From Icerya purchasi (taxonomy: Eukaryota > Arthropoda > Insecta > Hemiptera > Monophlebidae), in NCBI GenBank assembly GCA_039619475.1, contig CM077116.1, forward strand, positions 300,246,464 to 300,310,463: a stretch of DNA of 64,000 nt, given 5' to 3'. Below are positions 49,301 to 61,300 of this stretch, one piece after another; position 1 is the stretch's first letter, and every line of letters begins with the position of its first letter. Below the pieces are notes generated by a model that worked only from the letters and a program-made list of their open reading frames with translations, made no database searches and was not told where the DNA came from. Made by a program: the position numbers and the translations under genes.

Positions 49301-52300
49301 ATAATTATATTGAATGTTGATTAGATGCGTGTGGGATATAGAAGCTAATAAAAAAAAACAAGAATTTGTTGCCCATTGTGGAGACGTTGTAACTATGTCG
49401 CTGTCACCGGATGGTAATACTTACGTGACCGGCAGTGTCGATAGATCATGCAAATTGTGGGATATACGGACATCGAAATGTATTCAAACATTTTTCGGGC
49501 ACGTTGGAGATGTTAATTCAGTTTGCGTAAGATATATATATATATATATAAATCATTTTTTAATATGCAATGAAATTATTTGTGCTAAAGCTAGATAGTA
49601 ATTTGCAGAAAACCCTGAATTCATGTGACACGTTGAACCATTGTCCGCTGGAGATTTCAGTGTTACCTATTTCAGTTTATTTCCAAAAATTGGCGCTACT
49701 TGTTATCGGTAATTTTTTCAGTTAGTGAATTGAGTTGCTACCAAGTTTCTTCTTTGTTTTCAATTATTATCTGTCGTCTTTATTATCCTTTTCCTGTTTC
49801 TAGTTCATTTATTTCTCTTTCTCGTTTCGATCTTGACATTGTGATTCTTTAAAATTAATCCGATGAAGTCGTCTTTTTCTTATTTTACTGATACGGGTGA
49901 TAACAATACAAACTAACACTTTGAAAATTTTCCTCTTAAATTATTAAATTCATAGTACTGTTCAAGGTTTTTCGCTTTTTATTAAATGGCATCTCTACTT
50001 CGCTACTGTTTCAGTTAACGTTTAATTTTTAGAAATCGGTTTTCAAAAAAATTTGAATACATTGCTCTTATTGTAATAAGCTATAAGCATTCGGTTTTTT
50101 AAAGAAACAGACGCGATTTAATAAAATCCGGTACAAATTTAATTTAATTTATTCTAACACCGAAAATTGCTGTATTTCATACATGTATTCGGCACCATCG
50201 GCTCAAACAGAAATTTTCGCTTATAATTCACCAGATGTTTTGTTTCTCTTTTTTTAATAAGAATCCTAAAAAGAGAAAAAAGCAAACAAATTCAACCCTC
50301 GTATATCGATAATACCTTTATTTAGTTACAAAACCCCTAAAAAAATGTTAGCCCTTTTTGTAGCTTTTTATTAAACTCGCTTTGTCAGTCTGTCTGTTAT
50401 TTTGTCTGACTGTCATTTGGGAGGAATCTTGCGAACGATTTTTCACTTACTTCCCGATGAATTAAAAAAGTGTCCTTTTGCAGAAATGCTTGTTATAGAT
50501 GACAGTATACAATATTATGCAACATCTGGGCGTCCAACTTTAAAATTAGACCCTCGGGACGCCAAAAGCTCAACATTTTGGAAAAAAATATTGTTTTTTT
50601 CGTGCATGAAATATATCGTTGGAAATATCGCTATTTGTCGAGAACAAAACCATATTTTATTTCTTTAAGGGGGGGGGGGTATGGGATAACGGGTCTAAAA
50701 AAAGCACTTTTTTGAGAGTAATTTTTAAAGAGCCTATTAAAGTTATTTCATTAAAGTTTTTTGCACATAGTTATATGACATTTCAAGAACATTCAGTAAT
50801 TTTTTGGTCAAAAAATATTCATAAACAAGCCAGTGAGAGCGAATTGATGGAGGCCATTTCAAAAAAATACGTTTTGCGGTGTCCACGATAACTCGTTACA
50901 AAATCATCCGAAACACGAATAGTTGGAAAAAATGGTTAATTTAGAAGTAAATCTAGGTCGCAACGTTGTCCTTTTATTTTTAAAATTTTTTTTCAATTTG
51001 TGGCGGTCGGATGAAGTCAAAACCACGATATTTACCCTAAAAATGGCGCCATTTTGTAGCTGTAAAATCGGTCTCAAGCGAAAAAAAAAAAAAAAAAAGA
51101 AGAACGTCGCGACCTAGTAAAATACGTATTATAAAACTGTGTTGAACATGAGCCGGATCGGTACAGAAGTTTTTGAGATATCGTGTCCACCGACTTCAAA
51201 AAAGTCATTTCGAGAAAAACGCGTTTAAAGTTTTAAACTATGAAAATTGGAAGAAAAATTTTTTTTTTTCTCACTTAAATTGAATCGTCGATGCCAGAGC
51301 ACCATAAAGCAAGGTATCTGCTGCACTTACAATATCCAAGGCTTCCTTTTGCTCCATTCTTTCCATTATTCTAGCCTCTTTTGTCTGAAGCGCAGCTTTT
51401 TGTTGGGCTCTTTGAATTCGCGTTTCATCGGCTGTTTGAACGTACTGATGAGCACTTGGACCGACGCTGATTTTCATCTCTTGTAGGAAGGTTAGTAATG
51501 CAAAATTGCATTCATTGGAAAACATCTGGTGCAATTTCTACTAAAATAGGGCTACTGGATAAAATTTTTGGAATGATCTTCCAAATAAGTTGATTTAGAC
51601 TTTCGTTATTGTCTTGAGTAAATTCACCAACACATCGCTCTAAAAGCTCGTCCTTGCTTAAATCTTCATAAATTAGCTCGATTGCTTTTGTTACATCATC
51701 CGGAAGAGGTTCATAATCGTGCTAGAAATTTTTACTATTCCGGTGGCGGCCAAACATTTTTGATAAGCGCACCACAAGTCAGCGCCGGCCGGACACTTAT
51801 GATGCTGTGGATTTTTGTTCGTTGGTTTATAACGGAAAAAGGTCGCTGAAATCGCATCTTTCATTTTTTGCACCGAATCATAATTTCTTCTGATTGCTAA
51901 TCCATAATACACCATTAATTGATCAATTGTTTTACCAGTGAGTTTTCCTTTTCCAGAGAGACTTCTGCTTCTTCTAACATAGTTTGTCCAGCCTTTTTTT
52001 ACGGTTTTTATTTCTGTCTCTCCTGTTGTGTTTTTTAGAAGGTCACGTAGCCGTTTGCCGATCCTTTTTTGAACGTGGCCGACGCATTTTTATTTATTTA
52101 TTACAAAGTCTTCGCCATATGGATGGCATTGAATTACATCGGTGTACGTTTAACTATCACCGTCGCCGATGTAATTCTTATACTTGACGTCGTACTTTTC
52201 CTGCGATCGTTGAAACATTTCTTTTATTACTGATACTTCCATGTTTCCTGCAGGTCCAATGTGATTTACTTCACATTCACCATGTTCCACGTGCTTGGCA

Positions 52301-55300
52301 TGCCATTTTTCAAATTCCATTATATTTAATTTTTTCTCCCAAGTTCTATACCTTTAACCGTGCCCACTTTTAAAGCAAATATCTAAAACTTTTCCAGTGT
52401 TATCCTATTAATGAAGAAACACCATATAACGAAAAGAAACCTCGTTTTTGCCAGGTACCATTAGCGGCTAGGTCCTTTGAAAGAGAAGGAAGCAGCTGCT
52501 CCGGTTAACTGCCTGGCGCTTTCGACCGGCTCAAAAGGGGTGCAGCGCACAGCTTACTATCTTAATGAGTTTTACTCCAAATGACTTGAGGTTTTGGGAA
52601 AATATTTCTAAGAATTTGTACTTTTATATGAAAATTTTTCAGAAAAACGGATTTTTCAAAGTGGTTATCCCATACCTCCCCCCCCCTTAATGAAACTTTC
52701 GAAGTTAACGAAAAGTTCAAAAAGCGCGAGATCTAATATGTAGCTTCCTTTTTGCTACGCGAGTATTATAGCCAAAAATTTTGAATAAGGTTGAAAATAA
52801 GCACATGCATGTATACCTTTTTTTTTGTTTGGAATATCTAGATTTCCAACTTTAAAGTTAGCCGCTCGGGGTTTCAAGAGCTCGAATTTTTGAAAAAAAC
52901 ATTTTTTTTTCCAGGCATATGATATACTGTTGGAATGAGTGCTATTTGTCGGGAACAAACTCGTATTTCATTTTTTTAACGAAACATTGGAAGATTACCA
53001 AAAGTTTAAAAAAGCACAAAAAATGACGCCTAGCCCCCCCCCCCCCCGTTCGTGGCTCAGCTTTATAGCTAAAAATATTGAACAAGGTTAAAAAAATGCG
53101 CATCCTTGTGTATTTTTTTTACTTCGGAACAATTGGGTTTCCAACTTTAAAATCGGACCCTTGGGGCGCTGAAAGCTCAAAAGTTTCAAAAAAATATATA
53201 TTTTTTTCAATCATATATAAATATTGCGCTATTAGTGAAACATTGTGTTTTATGTGCTAAGGATTCCGTATGTATTGTATGAAAAACAAAAGACAATATA
53301 ATTGAAAGAATGCGATCCATTATTTAATAATAAAATGTAACACAAATTTCTGTAAATGTCCTATAATCAAGATATTGAATAAAATAAAGCAAAATAAAAT
53401 ACAATTTTAAATTTATTGTTTTTTATTGAAATACATAGTAAAAAGTCCAGACTAAAAAATAAAAAATCCTTTTTAAAAATAGCCTTTTGTTTATGTACTA
53501 AAAAGTACAAAATAACTTTATTAGTGTGCGACTACCAGATACGCGTCTTAACATTAAAATCTGAAACTACAAAATATTCTGAAAAATAAAAGCGGGGGCC
53601 GCAGATTAATAATTAAGTATTATGTATAAATTAAGTTTGTAACAAATTTTTTCATAGAAGTTTTGGTTCTTGAAAGGGGTGTCTCCATTAAACTGTTACA
53701 TTATTTTTATGAATTTCACCTATGTAGAAAAAGCTAAAAATAAAATTACAAAAAAATTTACTGGTAACATTAAATGCAGCTACCGATATATTAATGCGGC
53801 TATAACAATTAATTGGTATTGGATATGAAGTAAATTATTTAAGAGAAAGCATGAGAAGGAATAGTATAAAATGTGCTCTAGGATAGTGTTACTATTTTTT
53901 TGAAACAATGTATTGTAATGTGTCCATTACATGGAACTTATAAAAATTTAGAAAATAAAAGAAATAAATAAAAATAAAAATAATTTGGAATGTGTGGTGC
54001 GGGTGCGAGTGTGCGCGTGCATGGAACTGTTGTCGGTGGGACCAGCCAATCAGCATCGCACAGGAAACAAAAAGGATCTACCTGATTCGGCCAAGTCCAG
54101 CGGTCACGGTCGAGTAGGCGGTCGAAATTTTGGAAAATCGAGATGAAGATTTTAGGGAGAAAGGCAGTGGCAGCCTTATAGAAGCAGTCTCAGTTTTACC
54201 TTCGGTCAGTTAGTCTCAGTTTTACCTTCGGTCAGTTAGTCTCAGTTTTACCTTCGGTCAGTTAGTCGCAGTTTTACCTTCAGTCAGTTAGTTCTTTTTC
54301 TACCGCCACTGAGTTATGTCTCGTACCTCCGAAGAGTTCGTATTATAAGGAGTTTTTTACCTATCGTTGGTTAAAGTGTTCGGTCGTACCGGTAAAGGTG
54401 ACAAAAAATCGTTAATAACGAAAATCGTGAAATTCGGAAAAGATATAAACGAATCGTGACTATTGGAATTCATCAGCCAGTAAACGCACCGCAGATTCAC
54501 GGACCACGGACCACCGCCGGCAACAGTGTTACGTACCATTTTGTTTTATCATTTATTAATTCTGTTTATATTTATTGTTGTTGCCGTATTCATAAATTAA
54601 TATTGTTTTTCAGCGGTCGACCGGTAAAGAAAGATCGGTGTCCTTTTTATATAATATATTGTTCATTTTAAAAAAGTTCTGAAAGTAATCTGTTCAAACC
54701 CTCTTATTTTGAAAATTCGATAAAAACTAAAAAATAAAGAAAAATCCACGAGGATAGAACCTCGTGGTTGGCATCCCTGAGGACCAAGCTAACGTTTAGA
54801 ACCGTTACAGTATATATCAAATAGCAAACAAACCGATAAATAGAAATATATTTATCTTCAGAAACGTTTTCGGGCAAAGCCCATCTTCAACTGGAAACAC
54901 AGAAATTACAACACGAACACAGGGCGAATAAATGTTGCGAGCAAATTATAAAAATTTAAAACACGAACATAGAGGTCCTGCCGAAGAAAAGCAAAATCAT
55001 ACTGGATAATTATAACAGAAAAATAGGAAAAAATATAGAAAATGGATCATGTTTTTAAAAAATTGTGGAAAACCAAAGAATACTGGTAAACACCGAAATA
55101 CATAAAAACCGGTATAAAGACATTAAGAAAAGCTAATAAAAATCGACCGTAATGACGTTATAAGACGGATATAGACAGAACTTGATGGAAATATAGAAAT
55201 TGCCATTTCGCGACATAGTTAAAAGTAATAATGTAATTTCATACCTGCTTGCTAGAATAATAATTATTTGAAATAGTATATATGCCAAATAGCAAACTAA

Positions 55301-58300
55301 TAAATAGAAATATATCTAATTGCCACTCCTGCAATGCTGCTTTCTACATGTTATTACCGCATGATCATTGTATTGTCACACATGAGGAAATACTAATGTA
55401 GGTATTTTAACAGAAGTGATAAATCCATATCTAATAATAGTTAGCCTGAGCTACTTTTCTGGCTATTATTTAGTTCTATTTCTTGATTTATCATGTTGTT
55501 GGGTCAAGGCCGCTGGCGCGTCCAGGGTAGGGATAAAAAAAAAGAAAAATACTTTTCTCAGTACTTACTGATAATGGTTAGACGTTTACTTTCTCGCCAA
55601 TATACAACATTCTGCTATTGATAATGCGTACCTCTTTTTTTTTAGATATCAACTTGGTTTCCATCTCATTCCAGTATTCAGACGCTTTTGTGCTTAAATT
55701 TTTCTGTTTTTTTTTTTTTTTTGTAATCAGCGCATATCTTATCAAGCGTTGTTTTGGTGAAAATAACATTATCCTTTCAGAATCCATTTTTGCTCATTGG
55801 CAACAGCTCGTAAAGTATCAGGCGAATGTCAAGGTCATATATATCCGACAGAAACTAGAGATTTAGTTTAACAGAAAAGAAAAGCGAGGCAAATTGTGGC
55901 GCAGAACACGGCACTCTGCAGATATGCCGAAATGGAACTGCATTAGCAAGATACTCCGTGAAAAAATTACGGAGGTTAAAAGTAAAACCTTTCATTCATA
56001 TTTAAGTAGCATTCTGCTTTACACGATTTATTCTTTATGGAAGGCTACGAGAAGAATAAAGAGGTCAGAGCTACAGATTCCACCTATATCTAAAGCAATC
56101 GATACTTGGGCATACAGCGAAGTACGTAAAGCAGAAGTGTTCGCAAATCGTCTTGAACAGATTATCCAACCAAACAATATCATATCAGATTTAGATGTAA
56201 ATTGTCCACTTGAAAAAACAAACGTAAATATGAAACACTTTTCGAAATCGATAAAAACCTAAATAACAAAAAATCACTTGGATATGACGAAATCAGTCCT
56301 CAATATAATTAAGGAACTACCAAGAACTGTTATTATTTCCTTATACATATATTCAATGCAGTTTTACCCATAAAGAGCGTTGCTACGCAGCAGAAAGGGG
56401 CATAGGTAATAATGCTGTTGAAGCCGGAAAAACCATCAGGTCTACACCTTCATCGTATCGACCTATATTTCTTCTTCCTACTATGTCTAAAAAACTTATA
56501 TTAAGACGGTTTAGATCGTTAATTAAAACAAAACAGCTGATTCCAGATCACCAATTTGAATTCCGTAGAAAGCACAGGACCGCTAAAGTTCGGTGAATTG
56601 GGTTTCAAATGTGATACATAAAGCTTTTAAAGAGAAGAAATATTGCAGCGGAATATTCCTCGACGTTTCCCAAGTTGCCGATAAAGTTTGACATGACGGT
56701 TTATTCATTAAATTACACAATCATATTCGGGGTGTCGCATAATCATAACTTTATCGGCCGACAGTTCAGAATTAGTTACGAAGAAGTGATACCTGACTGG
56801 AGAAATGTATTAACAAGTAATATTAGATTCTACACTTTATCTCCTCTATACGGCTGATATTCCAACGGAAAATCATACAGTTATTGCCATGTTTGCCGAT
56901 GATACAGCGATTCTGACTACAAATAAGATCCAACGAAGTACTGCCAAACGCTTACAATCAATGATAAACGAAGGCAACAGTTTTTTCCGTAATATAATTT
57001 CTATTTTTAAAGTAAGTGACAATCAGAGCCGTGTATTGTAGAATCATTAATTTTATTTTCTTTCATTACACCAAGAATTGCAGACCATTTTATCATGTCA
57101 AAAGCGCCAGAGGTATCGAAACTGAGTAATAGTACAAAATTATAGTTTGTTTTAAACTATTTTAAAATGTTATCGATTTTTACAACTGCTCCTTCTGTGG
57201 AGTGTCCCTTCCTACGAGCAAATTGATTTTTACGATATATTTTATGGATTTCAATTTTTTTGGTTTAGATAGTGAATTATTATTTTTTCAAAACTTCTCC
57301 CATAATGGGCAAAAGAGTTATTGATCTGTGGACCTTAGGATCCTTTTAGTCTTTTCCCGGTTCGTTAAATAGCACACCAGTTTTTAGCGTTTTTCCAAAC
57401 TTTAGGAAATATTCAATTCAAGCCTGATATATTTTTAATAGTAGTTTCGGATTTGTTTCGTTAATTAATTTTATCGATCTATTTAGGTATTTTGTCCAAC
57501 CCATTAGCTTTTTTATTTTTAAGTTTATCGATTATTTTTCGTCGAAGATTTGATTATCTATGCGAAATTCATGTCTTAAAGCTAACTTTAATTCATACTT
57601 ATCAATATATTATCATCAGCATTAGGAAAGAGTGTTCTTATAATTAAATTTATTTTGTTATTAAAATCACATATTTCGACGTTATCCGTGTCCTTTAGTG
57701 GGGGAATGTAAAGTTTTTTATACTTATCAGTAGCATACTCCGGACGCTTGTTTCCGGTAATCATTTTTTCCACGCTTTTAATTTTTCATGTAAAATTTTT
57801 GTTTTATATTCTTTTTTAAAAGTTCTTAATATGGCCTTGATTGCACACAGTGTTTAATACAATTATTCCCTTTTTTGTATAGATCATGAGATTTCCTTTT
57901 TAATTTTTTAATTAATTGCTTATAGATTTCTAGTTCCGAAGTCCACCACTTATTCCGGTTTATTGTTTTAGTCTCTTCAGAATCAGTGATAAATCTAGTT
58001 AAATTAGTATAAAATTTTTAAATATTGATTTGAATTGATTCTTTATCCCTATACAACTGTTACATTTACTACACTAACTTTCACGGATTTATCATAGTTT
58101 ATTACACTAGTGACAGATTGATTGATAGTGGCGTGTACTTCATATTTAAAGTATTTTTATGGGTGGCGGGGAAAGTGTGTTATCGACTACATTAATCCCT
58201 GATATTTTATTTATAATTGATCGCGACGCTATAACTAAAAATCGATTACACTTTTTTCATTATAATTTTTGAATGTTTGAATATTGTAAGGATTTTTTAC

Positions 58301-61300
58301 AATCAGGTTGTGTAACTAAATAGAAACGATCTCAAATTCACCCGTCCATTTTTTTTTTTTTGACATTTTTATGTCTTTGCTTTGGCACATAAACTTGAAA
58401 AGCGTTACCAAATAAGCGACACGAAATGGAACGTCACGAAATGGACCGTCACGGAAAATCGTTACGAACACTTCATGTCATTACTTGGATGCGACTGATT
58501 ACTAATATTTTCATGTCTCTTTACTTTGTCACATAAACTCGAAAAGTTGACATTTGTACGTTTTTATTAGTAATTGTTTCCTACATTGCCGATCCGGCAT
58601 TAAAATTTCCTACTAATAAATATTGATTATTTTTAGGCGCATTCAAGGTATTTGGAAAGATTTTTAGTTTAGATTCTATTTCTTCATTTTGAAATAGGTA
58701 AACGTAGCAAAGTAATTTAAAAAAAAAAGAAAAAAGAAAAAAAAAAACGCAGAAGTTCTTCAATAAGATCATTTTTTATAGTCGTAATTTTGGAGTGTTT
58801 GCGTTTGAACAAATTGGTACATTAACAGTTGTCGGAAATGAAGATAAACGAGCTGGTACAGTTTTTAACGTAGTGCTATTATAGATCAAGAAGCGCGACC
58901 GGTGACCGCATCCAGTTCCGCTGTTAGTAAACGATGTGACATAAAAAAATACCACACTACCATACGAACATATACGACATACTGACATGCATAAAAATCA
59001 TGTTGCATAATTGGTATACGGGACCTTAAAACGGTTTGACCTATCGTTTCTACATTGCATATGCGCGCGCATCTTTTCTTCACTCTCGATATACATTCTA
59101 GAATGATATGGTTGAACATTTTTGCAACTGTGACTGTATATGTGTGATCTTGCAAGCGTTACAGCCTGGCCTTCCAAATTGAATATGCGTGCGCAACCTT
59201 TTTTATCATCGGTACAAAGAACGTTCCATATATTCAAGTCATCGTTCAATGAATGCAGTAGTAATGTCGAATAATAAACTTGTAGCCATTTGCATCACTC
59301 ATTTTCGCACACACTTTTTGTATCTAGCGCTTGCTGTTTTCTGATGATTTTTAATTCTAGTATTTAAAACTATTCAAAACAAGTCATTTACTTACATACT
59401 AAAGAACAATTTTGTACTAATTTGTTGGGGAAACGGCACTTCCATAATAACCTACAAAATTTCATAAAGATCGGTCACCCCGTTTAGTGTGTTTCCCTGT
59501 GAACTGTAAATATATACATACTTTTTTAAATACCGATACAAAATCATTTTATAATATGCCTTATTCGAAAGAAAGAGAAAATAAAAATGTTGTAAACAAG
59601 GCCGTGTCCACGGGGTGGGTTTTGGGGGTTAAACCCTCCCCATGAGAACTGAAATAGTTATTATAAATACACAAAAATCTGAAAAAAATCAAAGATTTAA
59701 AATAAACATTGATGATTTTTTATGTTATTTTTACCTATGTTTAAAAGAAAAAAGAAAAAAGTATGCTCCATATTTTCAGGTACTTCATTAATATTTTATG
59801 CAAAATTTTTTATTACGAGTATAATTAATAACATATATAATTTTTATTAATGTTCATATACGGGCTAATTCATTTATGTAAATTATTAATACATATAAAT
59901 CAAAATGATGGAAATTATTAATAGTACAAATATTAGTAAAAAAATGTATTGTTATTTATAAAATAAATATGTAAAGAAAATTTTCACCCCCCCCTTTCCA
60001 GAATTCTGGGCACGGGCCTGGTTTTAAAATTCAATTTAAAAAAAAATTAACGGTTTGTGTAAACAGTTGCGAAAAATAAAATGTAACGTATTAAATATTA
60101 CGCTGAGCAATTTAACAAATTTATATTCTTTGGAATTTAATTAAACATTTGCGCACATACCGAAATCAGTGCGGTTCCACTTTTATGTATTTTTAAAGAA
60201 ATAGATTAAAGCGAGTTTCATATTCCTAATGGGACACTAAGCATTGTAAAGCTATAATTATTCACAATGTACTTACGTCAATGGTACTGATAAAAGTATG
60301 GTGGACGCAACTCCTATTTTTAAAATATATATATATATATATATATATATTCGGTTCCAGATTTTCCTAGTATTTAATTCGATTTTAATTCAGATAGAAA
60401 CTTAACAGCCCTGCGGAGCATAGGTTGTTGTAACAACTAGAGTCATCTTCCCTGGTAAGTAGTCACTCGACCGTCATATGGTGCTAGTCCCACCGACGGG
60501 GAAACGAAACAACAACCACGTGAGTTCTGCACGTCACGTCATCTGGGGTGGTAATTTTCCATTTGGCTTAGCGTTGATTAAAAAAGCTAAATCAGAACTT
60601 TATAATACATCGCTGACAGGAAAACAGAGGAAGGTTCACTTATCAAGGGTGTTCCTACTAGTAAATGCTATTAAGAATCTTGCTGCAACTACAACTGCAG
60701 ACTATCAGTAACTCGCTCGTGACATTAAGTCAGATTGATGATATCAATCTAGAGCGAGTAGGCGAGTGTCCGGCGTCTAAAAACCTGGGGGTCCTCTCGA
60801 CTAAGGGAGTAAACCGTAACAGAAAGTCCGGTAGAAGGCAACGGGAAACCACCGCCGTACAAATCCCTAGTAAACTACGCATGAATCTACAAAATCGAAT
60901 AGGCAGTTACGAAGTCTTTCAACCAAACAGAGTCGGGCAATGTAGGAGAGAACATAAGAGCGGGATCTCCAAGATCTTCAGCAAGCGAAACACCCACATC
61001 GGATCGGAATTCAAACTTTCAACGTGGAATGTAAGAACAATGTGAAGAATAGGAAAGTTAGAAAATGTAAAGCATGAAATGACGAGAAATAAAACGGACA
61101 TTTTAGGATTATCGGATACTAGATGGCCTAAAGAAGGTGAATTCAGAAGTGGCAAACATCCATGTGATACACTCAGGAAGCAAAAATGGACAAGGATGAA
61201 TGGCGCTACTATTACAGAAGCATATTTGCTGAGGCGTCAGTTAATGTTAGTATCGTGAAAAACTGAATTATGAAAATTGTTATCTCTACAAAACCAGTGA

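Larger units (their letters stand above)
50401..53260 (-). mobile_element. Mutator-like (MULE) DNA transposon relic with repeat-rich ends
   Basis: The core on the minus strand (52340-51270) is a broken transposase (next entry). The left end holds 50500-50690, whose text (tccaactttaaaattagacc, ctatttgtcgagaacaaaac) is repeated in the same orientation on the right at 52840-52985 and 53135-53260. Inverted matches also exist: gggggggtatgggataac (50671-50688) against gttatcccataccccccc-like text (52663-52690). The ends therefore mix inverted and direct copies of a roughly 290 bp unit. The outer limits are uncertain. Confidence 0.65.

Noticed and set aside
54746..54800. tRNA-like stretch with a perfect 8 bp hairpin
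   Set aside because: No complete cloverleaf, no intact A and B boxes, and no acceptor stem; kept only as part of the Penelope-like fragment.
58998..59249. Minus-strand frame with repeated KK-x-CARI text
   Set aside because: The repeat comes from a duplicated DNA segment (59056 and 59180); nothing suggests a protein.
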